Below are positions 23,830 to 32,060 of a stretch of DNA of 36,885 bases, piece by piece. This DNA comes from Pullilachnospira_A gallistercoris. GTDB lineage: Bacteria > Bacillota > Clostridia > Lachnospirales > Lachnospiraceae. Location: positions 1 through 36,885 of the forward strand of contig DVHM01000005.1 in the NCBI GenBank assembly GCA_018712125.1, given 5' to 3'. The position numbers were made by a program, and so were the translations under genes. Within the stretch, counting starts at the first letter, position 1. Every line of letters begins with the position of its first letter. The notes under the pieces are model-generated. The model was not told the DNA's origin, did no database searches, and worked only from the letters and a program-made list of their open reading frames with translations.

Positions 23830-24661
23830 TTTGTTGGAAATAAAGCGGCATCCTTTTTCTTTTCTGGTGCGGATGCTGGTATGGCTCGCGGCGGCCGCGA
23901 CGCTGGCGGTTCTTCTGTTCATGATTATTTTTATTGTGGTAAATGGAGTGCCGTATATCCGGCCAAGTTTGTTTGCGCTGGAATACAACTCGGACAACGT
24001 ATCGCTGTTCCCGGCGTTGGTAAATACGCTGATCATGACTGCGCTGTGCCTTCTTATCGCATTGCCCCTGGGAATGTTCTCGGCAATATATCTGGTGGAA
24101 TACGCGAAGAAGGGGAGCAAGATTGTTCGGATTATCCGAATGACGGCGGAAACCTTGTCCGGAATCCCGTCTATTATTTACGGTCTGTTTGGTATGCTGT
24201 TCTTCTGTACGGCTTTTGGGGGCTATTCCATTCTGGCAGGTACACTGACCATGGCAATTATGGTTCTGCCTCTGATTATGCGTACTACGGAGGAGGCGTT
24301 GATCGCTGTGCCGGATATGTACCGTGAGGCCAGTTTCGGACTCGGGGCGGGAAAACTTCGTACCATTTTCCGCATTATTCTTCCGGCGGCGGTTCCCGGA
24401 ATCCTTTCCGGCGTTATTCTGGCGATCGGACGTGTGGTAGGCGAGACGGCCGCGCTGATTTACACCGCCGGTACGGTGGCCGGCATCCCCGAAAACCTGT
24501 TCAAGTCGGGACGTACCCTGGCTATTCATATGTACAGCCTGTCCCGTGAGGGAATGCATATGAATGAGGCGTATGCCACCGCGGTTATTCTGCTGGTGGT
24601 CGTTATACTGATCAACTGGGTATCCGACCGGATCGCGAAAAAACTGGAAAAAACCAGCTAG
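23819..24661 (+). CDS. pstA: Phosphate ABC transporter permease PstA
   Basis: A 280-residue permease partner of PstC. The EAA loop REASFGLGAGKLRTIFRIIL and GILSGVILAIGRVVGETAAL identify the family; six membrane segments are present. The frame also opens at a GTG at 23813, but GGAGG at 23807-23811 is at better distance from the ATG at 23819. It overlaps the end of pstC and is 19 bp from pstB. Confidence 0.92.
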   Translation: MKINLLEIKRHPFSFLVRMLVWLAAAATLAVLLFMIIFIVVNGVPYIRPSLFALEYNSDNVSLFPALVNTLIMTALCLLIALPLGMFSAIYLVEYAKKGSKIVRIIRMTAETLSGIPSIIYGLFGMLFFCTAFGGYSILAGTLTMAIMVLPLIMRTTEEALIAVPDMYREASFGLGAGKLRTIFRIILPAAVPGILSGVILAIGRVVGETAALIYTAGTVAGIPENLFKSGRTLAIHMYSLSREGMHMNEAYATAVILLVVVILINWVSDRIAKKLEKTS

Positions 24662-24680
24662 TAGGAGAGAGAGGAACAAA

Positions 24681-25430
24681 ATGGATAAGATTACGATTAC
24701 AGGCATGGATCTGTATTACGGCGATTTCCATGCATTAAAAGATATCAATATGAATATTCCTGAAAAGGAGATCACTGCGTTCATCGGGCCCAGCGGATGC
24801 GGAAAATCCACCCTGTTGAAGTCTATCAACCGGATGAATGATCTGGTGGAGGGCTGCAGGATTACCGGAAGCCTGAAGCTGGACGATGAGGATATTTACG
24901 GCAACATGGATGTAAACCTGCTCAGGAAGCGCGTGGGCATGGTGTTCCAGAAACCAAATCCCTTCCCTATGAGCGTGTATGACAATATCGCGTACGGCCC
25001 CAGAACCCATGGTATCCGCTCCAAGGGAAAACTGGATCAGATTGTGGAGGAGTCCCTGCGGCAGGCAGCCATCTGGGATGAGGTAAAGGATCGCCTGAAG
25101 AAGAGCGCCATGGGTCTTTCCGGCGGGCAGCAGCAGAGACTGTGCATCGCCCGGGCGCTGGCGGTGCATCCGGAGGTGCTTCTGATGGATGAGCCCACTT
25201 CCGCTTTGGATCCGATCTCCACTTCCAAGATCGAGGATCTTGCCCTCGAATTGAAGAAGGATTATACTATTGTCATGGTAACCCACAATATGCAGCAGGC
25301 GGTTCGTGTGTCTGATAACACGGCGTTCTTCCTGTTGGGCGAGGTAGTAGAGTATGGCAATACCGAAGGCCTCTTCTCCATGCCTAAGGATAAACGGACA
25401 GAAGATTACATTACCGGACGTTTCGGTTAA
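24681..25430 (+). CDS. pstB: Phosphate ABC transporter ATP-binding protein PstB
   Basis: A 249-residue ABC ATPase that powers phosphate import. Walker A is GPSGCGKST (36-44), the signature is LSGGQQQRLCIARAL (about 143-157), Walker B is VLLMDEPTSALD, and the switch histidine is in MVTHNMQQA. Its length and the C-terminal TEDYITGRFG are typical of PstB. It follows pstA and precedes phoU by 38 bp. Confidence 0.95.
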   Translation: MDKITITGMDLYYGDFHALKDINMNIPEKEITAFIGPSGCGKSTLLKSINRMNDLVEGCRITGSLKLDDEDIYGNMDVNLLRKRVGMVFQKPNPFPMSVYDNIAYGPRTHGIRSKGKLDQIVEESLRQAAIWDEVKDRLKKSAMGLSGGQQQRLCIARALAVHPEVLLMDEPTSALDPISTSKIEDLALELKKDYTIVMVTHNMQQAVRVSDNTAFFLLGEVVEYGNTEGLFSMPKDKRTEDYITGRFG

Positions 25431-25468
25431 AGAAAAAAGATAACATTAAACAGGAAAGGAAGAGAGAA

Positions 25469-26122
25469 ATGAGAAATCGTTTTGATCGTCAACTGGAACA
25501 GCTTCATGTAGAGCTGATGGAGATGGGAAGTATGTGCGAGGAGGTCATCCGCAAGACCAGCCGTGTTCTTGAGACCGGAGAGAAGGAGATGGCCAAGGAC
25601 ATCCGCAAGGAGGATGCCAGAATCGACGAGCAGGAACGGCTGATCGAGAGCCTCTGCCTGAAATTGCTGCTGCAGCAGCAGCCGGTGGCAAAGGATCTGC
25701 GCAAGGTTTCCGCGGCCTTGAAGATGATCACGGATATGGAGCGGATCGGAGACCAGGCTTCCGACATCGCGGAGATCGTGGAGACCGGAAAGCTGGTAGC
25801 GTCTCAGCAGCAGACCAAGCTGGCGCAGATGGCGGAGACCACCATCAATATGGTTACCGGCAGCGTGGACGCCTACGTGAAACAGGATCTGGAACTGGTC
25901 AAGGAAGTGATCGCTATGGATGACAAGGTGGATGAACTGTTTTTGGAGGTTCGTGACGAAATCGCCGGCCTGTTGAAAAGTGACGCGGTTGCCCAGCTGG
26001 ATTGCATGGATATGCTGATGATCGCGAAGTATTACGAGCGGATTGGCGATCATGCCACCAACATTGCCGAGTGGGTGGAATTTTCCATTACCGGTATGCA
26101 TAAGGACGTGGATGTTTTATGA
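25469..26122 (+). CDS. phoU: Phosphate signalling protein PhoU
   Basis: A 217-residue helical protein with two PhoU repeats. Each carries the metal-binding E-x3-D type motif (MERIGDQASDIAE at about 90-102 and YERIGDHATNIAE near 190-202). PhoU links the Pst transporter to the PhoR kinase and keeps the regulon off when phosphate is plentiful. The ribosome site is AAAGGAAG. Its stop overlaps the start of phoB (ATGA), which indicates translational coupling with the regulator it controls. Confidence 0.93.
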   Translation: MRNRFDRQLEQLHVELMEMGSMCEEVIRKTSRVLETGEKEMAKDIRKEDARIDEQERLIESLCLKLLLQQQPVAKDLRKVSAALKMITDMERIGDQASDIAEIVETGKLVASQQQTKLAQMAETTINMVTGSVDAYVKQDLELVKEVIAMDDKVDELFLEVRDEIAGLLKSDAVAQLDCMDMLMIAKYYERIGDHATNIAEWVEFSITGMHKDVDVL

Positions 26123-26787
26123 TTTATTGTGTAGAGGACGAGAAAAATATCAGGGAACTGGTGTTGTATGCTCTCTCCGCCAGCGGATTTGAGGCTGTGG
26201 GTCTGGAAGATGGGAAGCAGCTGGAACAGCAGCTTGCTCTCCAGCTTCCCGATCTGATCCTGCTGGACATCATGCTGCCTGGAGAGAACGGGCTGGAGAT
26301 CTTAAAGAAGCTGAAGAGCAATCTTCGCACAAAGAGCATTCCCGTGATTATGGTAACGGCAAAGAGCAGCGAGTATGACAAGGTTATCGGTCTGGACGAG
26401 GGGGCGGACGATTACATAGCCAAACCTTTCGGTATGATGGAACTGGTAGCCCGCATCAAGGCAGTGCTGCGCCGTTTGGGCAAGCAGCAGGAGACCGGGG
26501 TCATCGAGTATCAGAACATCCGAATGGTACCTTCTTCCCATCAGGTGCATGTGGGAGAGCGGGAGGTGTCTCTGACTCTGAAGGAGTATGAACTGCTGAA
26601 ATATCTTCTGGAAAATCTGGGAATGGTTCTGACCAGAGACCAGCTTTTGAATTACGTCTGGGGATATGATTTTGACGGCGAAACCCGAACCGTGGATGTA
26701 CACATCCGTACGCTGCGGCAGAAATTGGGGGAAGCCGGGGAGATGATCAAAACCATCCGCGGTGTCGGATATCGGATCGGAGAGTAG
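26119..26787 (+). CDS. phoB: Response regulator, PhoB/OmpR family
   Basis: A 222-residue two-component regulator. The receiver domain (1-118) has acidic residues Glu6-Asp7, phosphoacceptor Asp50 in LLDIMLPGENG, Thr80 and Lys102. The winged helix (about 128-220) has the OmpR-type KEYELLKYLLENLGMVLTRD and the recognition region TRTVDVHIRTLRQKLG. Context with pst, phoU and the downstream kinase makes it the phosphate regulator. It probably binds the Pho-box-like repeats upstream of pstS. It starts in the phoU stop (ATGA). Confidence 0.92.
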   Translation: MIYCVEDEKNIRELVLYALSASGFEAVGLEDGKQLEQQLALQLPDLILLDIMLPGENGLEILKKLKSNLRTKSIPVIMVTAKSSEYDKVIGLDEGADDYIAKPFGMMELVARIKAVLRRLGKQQETGVIEYQNIRMVPSSHQVHVGEREVSLTLKEYELLKYLLENLGMVLTRDQLLNYVWGYDFDGETRTVDVHIRTLRQKLGEAGEMIKTIRGVGYRIGE

Positions 26788-26799
26788 ACAAAGGGAGTT

Positions 26800-28470
26800 A
26801 TGAAGAAAAAAATTTTTATCAATTCCAGCGTTCTGGTAGCGGTCGCGATGTTGATTACCTTTCTGGTTTCAGCGCTCTTCATGTATCAGAAACTGGCGGA
26901 AAATCTGCAGCAGCAGGTGCAGGAGGAAGCGGTTTATTTAAGTGACATTGTGGATGATGTCGGAACCGAGAGTCTGGAATCCGGCCTGCTTTCCGATTTT
27001 ACGGGACGGGTAACGCTGGTGGACGCCGCGGGCAACGTAGTGTTCGATTCCTATGAAGATGAAGATACTATGGAAAATCACGCGGATCGGCCGGAAATCA
27101 TCCAGGCCTTTGAGACGGGCAGCGGATCGGCAGCCCGCTATTCGGAAACGCTGGCGACAAGAAGCTTTTACGCGGCACGCCTGCTGGACAACGGCATGGT
27201 TCTGCGGGTGGGAAACACGGTGGACAGCGTCTATGCCATGCTCTTTTCCGGAGTGGGGGTCGTGCTGCTGATTTTCTTCCTTATCCTTGTGGCGGGGATG
27301 TTTTTCATCAGCAAGACCACGGACCGCATGCTGTCTACGATCAATCAGATGGATCTGGAACATCCATTGGATAATGTGGCGTACGACGAGCTGCTTCCGC
27401 TGTTGAAGCGGATCGGCGAGCAGAAGACCCAGCTTCAGGAACAGATGCGGGAGATCCGCAGCCAGAGGCAGGAGTATCTGACGATAACGGAAAACATGAA
27501 GGACGGACTGATTGTCACGAGCCTTTACCGTGTGCTGTCCATCAACCGGGCAGCTCTGGAGACCTTCCATATCACGGAGGGGGAGTGCGTCGGGCAGGAT
27601 ATCATTGTGGTACACCGTCATCCGATTCTCAAGGAAATCGTTACCGGCGCTCTTGAGGGACGGGAAATGGAACGTATCATGGAGATCGACGGGCGCAATT
27701 ACCAGCTTCTGGGCAATCCGGTGCTGGTATCCGGCCGCATTACCGGCGCGGTTGTCTTTGTGCTGGATGTGACGGAGAAGAAGAAGGCAGAGCAGATGCG
27801 CCAGGAATTTTCCGCCAATGTATCTCACGAACTGAAGACGCCTCTGATGTCCATTTCCGGTTACGCGGAGCTGATCAAAAACGGAATGGTACGCACTGAG
27901 GATATTCCGGAGTTTGCCGGCAGGATCTACAGTGAGGCAGCGCGGCTGACCACGCTGGTCCAGGACATTATCCGCCTGTCAAAGCTGGACGACGAACATC
28001 TGCAGCTTGAGATGGAGGAACTGGATCTCTATGATATGACCATGGAGATTATCAATATCCTGAAGCCGGAAGCGGATAAAATGCAGGTATCCATGTCCTT
28101 TTACGGGAAAAGATGCAGTGTACAGGGCATGCGTCAGATTGTCTATGAGATGCTGTACAATGTCTGCGACAATGCGGTGCATTACAATGTGACAGGAGGA
28201 ACGGTAAAGATTTCCACTGAGGTGCGGGATGACGGTATTCTGTGGCAGGCGAAGGATACAGGAATCGGTATCCCGAAAGAGGAGCAGGAGCGTATTTTCG
28301 AGCGTTTTTACCGGGTGGATAAGAGCCATTCAAGGGCCACCGGCGGTACCGGTCTGGGGCTTTCCATTGTAAAACATGGCGCTGTGCTCCATCACGCGAA
28401 GATTACGGTGGACAGCCAGCCGGGCCAGGGAACCTGTATCGGCATCCTGTTTCCGAAGGAAGTCCCCTGA
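26800..28470 (+). CDS. phoR: Phosphate sensor histidine kinase PhoR
   Basis: A 556-residue membrane histidine kinase. One membrane segment lies at about 8-28 and a second at about 149-170, enclosing an extracytoplasmic domain of 120 residues. A coiled-coil/HAMP-like stretch and a PAS-type domain (about 225-325) follow. HisKA has the phosphorylated His343 in ANVSHELKTP. The ATPase domain has the N box (NVCDNAVHYN), G1 (DTGIGIP), F box (IFERFYRVD) and G2 (GGTGLGLSIVKH). It phosphorylates the adjacent PhoB; AAAGGGAG precedes the ATG. The stop is four bases from the stop of the convergent XRE gene, and there is no terminator between them. Confidence 0.93.
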   Translation: MKKKIFINSSVLVAVAMLITFLVSALFMYQKLAENLQQQVQEEAVYLSDIVDDVGTESLESGLLSDFTGRVTLVDAAGNVVFDSYEDEDTMENHADRPEIIQAFETGSGSAARYSETLATRSFYAARLLDNGMVLRVGNTVDSVYAMLFSGVGVVLLIFFLILVAGMFFISKTTDRMLSTINQMDLEHPLDNVAYDELLPLLKRIGEQKTQLQEQMREIRSQRQEYLTITENMKDGLIVTSLYRVLSINRAALETFHITEGECVGQDIIVVHRHPILKEIVTGALEGREMERIMEIDGRNYQLLGNPVLVSGRITGAVVFVLDVTEKKKAEQMRQEFSANVSHELKTPLMSISGYAELIKNGMVRTEDIPEFAGRIYSEAARLTTLVQDIIRLSKLDDEHLQLEMEELDLYDMTMEIINILKPEADKMQVSMSFYGKRCSVQGMRQIVYEMLYNVCDNAVHYNVTGGTVKISTEVRDDGILWQAKDTGIGIPKEEQERIFERFYRVDKSHSRATGGTGLGLSIVKHGAVLHHAKITVDSQPGQGTCIGILFPKEVP

Positions 28471-28474
28471 GCAT

Positions 28475-28801
28475 TTACATATCCAGAAGTTTCTTTACTG
28501 CGGGCAGCATTTCCGGATGCGCCCGCAGTCTTATGATCAGATCCTGTTCGAAGGCTGTGATCTGCAGCGGTTCATCTTCCGTATATCCGAAGGCTCCCAG
28601 AATGTCGTTGATGCGGTAAATTTCACAAAGCAGAAGAAGAGTGTCGGCATCGGGCTGCGCCTGACCGCTCTCCCAGCCATAGACCGTTTTTTCCGCGACT
28701 TTGCAGGAATGGTCGGCCAGACGCGTGACAACATCCCCCACGGACAGACGGTTGCGCTTTCTGGATTCTTTTAGGACTTTTGCGATCTTTTCGTTCTTCA
28801 T
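28475..28801 (-). CDS. XRE-family helix-turn-helix regulator
   Basis: A 108-residue protein with an N-terminal Xre/lambda-repressor helix-turn-helix (about 5-65; LSVGDVVTRLADHSCKVAEKTVYGWESGQAQPDADTL). The second half (ITAFEQDLIIRLRAHPEMLPAVKKLLDM) is a short helical tail common in Firmicute members. The frame opens at 28828, but the AAGGA site sits properly before the ATG at 28801. It is convergent with phoR and divergent from the small gene at 28965. The target may be itself or that neighbour. Confidence 0.85.
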   Translation of the reverse strand: MKNEKIAKVLKESRKRNRLSVGDVVTRLADHSCKVAEKTVYGWESGQAQPDADTLLLLCEIYRINDILGAFGYTEDEPLQITAFEQDLIIRLRAHPEMLPAVKKLLDM

Positions 28802-28831
28802 GGACATGTTCCTTCTCTTTCTCTGCATTCT

Positions 28832-28860
28832 ATCGTATAGTATCAGATTTTTGATGTCAA
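28832..28860 (-). promoter_or_regulatory. Promoter of the XRE gene
   Basis: On the reverse strand TTGACA (28860-28855) is followed after 17 bp by TACGAT (28837-28832). This is close to consensus. Confidence 0.65.
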
Positions 28861-28890
28861 ACTATTCTGCTGATCCGAGAAAATATGCTG

Positions 28891-28954
28891 TTGAAATTCT
28901 TTATACCTGAGAATATAATAAGATTAAACGGGGGAAAATTCTCATATAATAAGA
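28891..28954 (+). promoter_or_regulatory. Promoter and operator-like repeats before the small HTH gene
   Basis: TTGAAA (28891-28896), 17 bp, TATAAT (28914-28919) is a near-perfect sigma-A promoter. TGAGAAT (28908-28914) and ATTCTCA (28938-28944) form an inverted repeat 23 bp apart, and each arm is directly followed by ATAATAAGA. This could be the operator of the divergent XRE protein. Confidence 0.55.
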
Positions 28955-28964
28955 ATGGTGGCGA

Positions 28965-29174
28965 ATGGATATGGAAGATGTAACGGCATGTGTGAGAGAA
29001 TATATTGCGCAGAATGACATCTCCGTTGCACAGATGTCATCGGATCTGGGAATCGAGGAGAGCAGACTGCGGCCCGGAGACGGCGGGAAATTTTCTGCCG
29101 CGGAGTTTCTGGATATCTGCGTGTATCTTCATATTCGCCCGGAACAGTTCAAGAAGAGGAGGATTGGCGTGTGA
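28965..29174 (+). CDS. Small helix-turn-helix-like protein (69 aa)
   Basis: A 69-residue protein whose sequence (REYIAQNDISVAQMSSDLGI, then GDGGKFSAAEFLDICVYLHI and RPEQF) resembles a minimal Xre-type DNA-binding domain, but the second helix region is altered (EESRLRPGD). It probably binds DNA or is a degenerate relative. It has a strong promoter but a weak ribosome site (GGTGG). Its stop overlaps the GTG start of the next gene (GTGTGA), so the two are translationally coupled. Confidence 0.7.
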   Translation: MDMEDVTACVREYIAQNDISVAQMSSDLGIEESRLRPGDGGKFSAAEFLDICVYLHIRPEQFKKRRIGV

Positions 29175-29806
29175 CTTGCTGGGACAGACTGGAATTTGAT
29201 GTGGGAGAGCGGACCATTGTTTTTGTGCCGGATCAGATATGGGAAGAGGAGCCCGGCGGCGAACTGTACCGATGTGCGGCAGCGGAGACGGATCGTGTGA
29301 TTGGGAGAAAGGCAGATACTGCCTTTCTTCTTTTGTTCGGACAGGGAGAAGAGACGGGAGCGGAGGTTCGAGCGGAAGCGGAAAAACTGGAACAGGAGCT
29401 CGGCGAGAGATACCGCTATTATCTGGCGGGAAGAGCGCTTCGGATTTTTCTCTTTCACGACGGGGAGGATACGCTTCAGGGGTGGGAGGTCCCGGCGGCC
29501 GGACTGCCGGATTCCGCGCTGTATCCCTGCAGCGGAGGAGATTTCTCGGGAGGGACTGCCGTCTTTTCCTGCCGTAGTTTCCGGGACGGGATGGAGGAGG
29601 AAGAGCGAGTGTTTGCCATGCTGCGCCTGTATCGGGAAGCGGACGGATTTCGTGAGGCGGAGACCTTCTTTTCCGGGGAGATGACGGAGCGGGGTAGCGT
29701 GTCCCTGATCCATGAGGGCAGGGAGATCGGCTGCGGCCATCTGGAGTTTCCCGGAGGGCATCAGCCGGAAAAGGGAGGACGTTTTTTCTGTGAACTGGTG
29801 TTTTGA
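29171..29806 (+). CDS. Hypothetical protein coupled to the small HTH gene
   Basis: A 211-residue protein I do not recognise. It is soluble, acidic, Glu/Gly/Phe-rich, and without membrane segment or signal. The C-terminal EREIGCGHLEF-like region and scattered aromatic residues suggest a beta-rich fold. The GTG start overlaps the stop of the small HTH-like gene. Codon use is like that of real genes in the region. No catalytic motif is visible, and there is no known partner beyond the upstream gene. Confidence 0.65.
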   Translation: MTCWDRLEFDVGERTIVFVPDQIWEEEPGGELYRCAAAETDRVIGRKADTAFLLLFGQGEETGAEVRAEAEKLEQELGERYRYYLAGRALRIFLFHDGEDTLQGWEVPAAGLPDSALYPCSGGDFSGGTAVFSCRSFRDGMEEEERVFAMLRLYREADGFREAETFFSGEMTERGSVSLIHEGREIGCGHLEFPGGHQPEKGGRFFCELVF

Positions 29807-29927
29807 ACGGCGTTATTGATCATATGTTCTCAGTAAAATGCAAATTTCTTCTTAAAAAGCCGGAGAAAATCTGATAAGATAATAGCGGAAAAATTGTCCA
29901 CTATTATTCATCAGGAGGATTAGAGAG

Positions 29928-31079
29928 ATGTTTGTTACAGATGACATTCGATATGCAGGTGTGGATGACACTACGTTGGATCTGTTTGAGAGCCAGTACC
30001 CTGTGCCCTACGGAGTATCTTACAATTCCTATGTGATTCTGGATGAGAAGACAGCGATCATGGATACGGTGGATGCCCGGGCGACAGAGGAGTGGCTGAA
30101 GAATATTTCTGAGATTCTGGGAGACCGGGAGCCGGACTATCTGGTTATCTCCCATCTGGAGCCGGATCACGCGGCCAACATCGGACGGCTGGCAGAGATG
30201 TATCCGAAGATGCAGTTGGTCGGAAACGCCAAGACGTTTTCCATGTTGCCCCAGTTTTTTGAGATGGATCTTACCGGCCGCACGGTTGTGGTAAAGGAGG
30301 GGGACGAGCTGTCTCTCGGAAGCCATACCCTGAAGTTTTTCCTTGCGCCCATGGTGCACTGGCCGGAAGTGATGGTAACCTATGACGAGAAGGATAAGGT
30401 GCTCTTCTCCGCGGACGGATTTGGAACTTTCGGAGCGATCTCCGAGAATCTGCCTTGGATCCAGGAGGCGCGCAGATATTATATTAACATTGTGGGAAAA
30501 TACGGTCCCTCCGTGCAGATGCTGCTGAAGAAGGCGGCCGGGCTGGATATCGCCATGATCTGCCCGCTTCACGGACCGGTGCTGAAGGACGATCTCTCCT
30601 TCTATCTGGACAAATACAATACCTGGAGCAGCTACACGCCGGAGGATCAGGGCGTGGTTGTGGCCTACGCGTCCATGCATGGCAATACAAAGGAGGCGGC
30701 TGTCTATATTGCGGAGCAGCTGCGGGCTGCGGGAGAGAAGGTAATCGTCTTCGATCTGTCGAGAGACGACGTTTCCTACGCGGTGGAGGCTGCGTTCCGT
30801 CTGGAGCGGATGGTGCTGGCGGCGCCTACCTATGACGGAGGACTCTTCCCCTGCATGGAGGATTTCCTCAATCATCTGAAAGCCAAGAATTTCCAGAACC
30901 GCAGAATCGCGCTGGTGGAGAACGGTTCCTGGGGACCGATGGCGGCGAAGAAGATGCGCGAAATTCTGGACACCATGAAGAATCTGACCATCTGCGAGAC
31001 GACGGTTACGATCCGTTCTGCCATGAAGGAGGCGGACAAGGAGTCCATCGCGAAGATGCTGGAAGAACTGAGAGCATAA
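29928..31079 (+). CDS. fprA: A-type flavodiiron protein (FprA-like O2/NO reductase)
   Basis: A 383-residue cytoplasmic flavodiiron protein that reduces oxygen to water or nitric oxide to nitrous oxide, protecting anaerobes. The metallo-beta-lactamase-like domain (1-235) has the diiron ligands His76-x-Glu78-x-Asp80-His81, His144 (PMVHWPE), Asp163 (FSADGFG) and His215 (CPLHGPV). The flavodoxin domain (about 242-383) has the FMN loop YASMHGNTKEAA and APTYDGGLFP. There is no rubredoxin or reductase fusion, so electrons must come from a separate partner. The ATG follows AGGAGG, and a strong terminator follows. Confidence 0.93.
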   Translation: MFVTDDIRYAGVDDTTLDLFESQYPVPYGVSYNSYVILDEKTAIMDTVDARATEEWLKNISEILGDREPDYLVISHLEPDHAANIGRLAEMYPKMQLVGNAKTFSMLPQFFEMDLTGRTVVVKEGDELSLGSHTLKFFLAPMVHWPEVMVTYDEKDKVLFSADGFGTFGAISENLPWIQEARRYYINIVGKYGPSVQMLLKKAAGLDIAMICPLHGPVLKDDLSFYLDKYNTWSSYTPEDQGVVVAYASMHGNTKEAAVYIAEQLRAAGEKVIVFDLSRDDVSYAVEAAFRLERMVLAAPTYDGGLFPCMEDFLNHLKAKNFQNRRIALVENGSWGPMAAKKMREILDTMKNLTICETTVTIRSAMKEADKESIAKMLEELRA

Positions 31080-31126
31080 TACCTGTGAGTCTGTCGGCCG
31101 GCAGAAACAGACGGGAGCTTTCACAG

Positions 31127-31166
31127 AAAAAAATCTCCGGAGCCTTTTGGGCTTCGGAGATTTTTT
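31127..31166. terminator. Bidirectional terminator between fprA and bioY
   Basis: AAAAAATCTCCG (31128-31139) pairs with CGGAGATTTTTT (31155-31166), extended by AGCC/GGCT around TTTTG. It has U-runs in both directions. Confidence 0.88.
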
Positions 31167-31208
31167 ATGCTGGTGCGTATCTTTGAGGCGGCAGATATGT
31201 TCCCGCGA

Positions 31209-31766
31209 TTACAGGCGGATCATGCGGCGCAGACGCCTGGTCAGAAACAGCGCCAGGGCGATTTTGCACAGATCCGGGATGATGAAGGGGAAGACGCACC
31301 ATCCGAGGACAGCCATGACACCTACCGGGCCGGTGGATCGGGTGTAGATCATCATGAACCAGAGCGTGCCGAAAGCGTAGCAGGCAATCAGACCGAGCAC
31401 CATACCCAGGGCCATGGCCCAGAGCTTTTCGCCGAGGGCTTTTGTTACCCCCCACATGATCAGCGCGGTAAAGATGAAGCCGATGATATAGCCGCCGCTC
31501 TGTCCGAGCAGAGCTCCGGGGCCTCCGCCAAAGCCGGCAAAGACCGGGACGCCGATGGCGCCGAGAAAAATGTAGGCGCAGACGGCGATGGTACCCCGCT
31601 TTCCACCCAGAAGCCCCACCGCCAGAAAGACGGCGAAGGTCTGGAGGGTAACGGGAACTACCAGAGGGATGGAAATCCAGGAACAGATAGCCATGGCGGC
31701 GACAAAGAGTCCGATATAGGCGATGTCCGTCGTTCGCAGTGCGGACGCGTGAGTTTTCTGATGCAT
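31209..31766 (-). CDS. bioY: Biotin transporter BioY (ECF S component)
   Basis: A 185-residue membrane protein, the biotin-binding S component of an energy-coupling factor transporter. The family pattern is clear: PLVVPVTLQTFAVFLAVGLLGGKRG, YIFLGAIGVPVFAGFGGG, and LGQSGGYIIGF. About six membrane segments are visible. No ECF ATPases or T component are near, so it probably shares the common EcfAAT module encoded elsewhere. The start has a GGAGGT ribosome site. A TTGACT-17-TATTCT promoter lies upstream. Confidence 0.92.
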   Translation of the reverse strand: MHQKTHASALRTTDIAYIGLFVAAMAICSWISIPLVVPVTLQTFAVFLAVGLLGGKRGTIAVCAYIFLGAIGVPVFAGFGGGPGALLGQSGGYIIGFIFTALIMWGVTKALGEKLWAMALGMVLGLIACYAFGTLWFMMIYTRSTGPVGVMAVLGWCVFPFIIPDLCKIALALFLTRRLRRMIRL

Positions 31767-31827
31767 AATGGCAGCTACCTCCGTTTCTTATTGTTATCTA
31801 CCAATCTTTTGTCTTTTCACAGTATCC

Positions 31828-31856
31828 AGAATAGAGTATCCGTGAAAAAAAGTCAA
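31828..31856 (-). promoter_or_regulatory. Promoter of bioY
   Basis: On the reverse strand TTGACT (31856-31851), 17 bp, TATTCT (31833-31828). A GGATACT direct repeat 15-16 bp apart flanks the -10 box. No classical BirA operator is recognised. Confidence 0.6.
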
Positions 31857-31970
31857 CAAAGCCGCAATCCCGGAAAGCCGATGAGCGGATATCCGAAAAA
31901 CCGAATAAAAAGGCCGTTTTTCCACAATATAAACAAATGCGGCGATGGAATTTTGTGAAATATTTGCGAC

Positions 31971-32060
31971 TGAAAATGATTGAAAATGGCTGAAAATGGA
32001 TTTATAATTCAAGTATCAAGTGAATGAATTTGAACGAAAATGAATGGAAGTGAATGAATG
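31971..32060 (+). promoter_or_regulatory. fru promoter and two arrays of phased 10-bp direct repeats
   Basis: Three copies of TGAAAATGNN fill 31971-32000 and four copies of TGAAYGRANN fill 32021-32060, each with an exact 10-bp period. The promoter lies between and within them: TTGAAA (31980-31985) is inside the first array, the spacer is 17 bp, and TATAAT is at 32003-32008. The second array runs into the ATG of the DeoR gene (32058). This layout suits an operator for the DeoR-type repressor encoded first in the operon. Confidence 0.7.

Noticed and set aside
31767..31860. BirA operator upstream of bioY
   Set aside because: No TTGTTAACC-N14..16-GGTTAACAA-type inverted repeat is present; only loose half-site resemblance.
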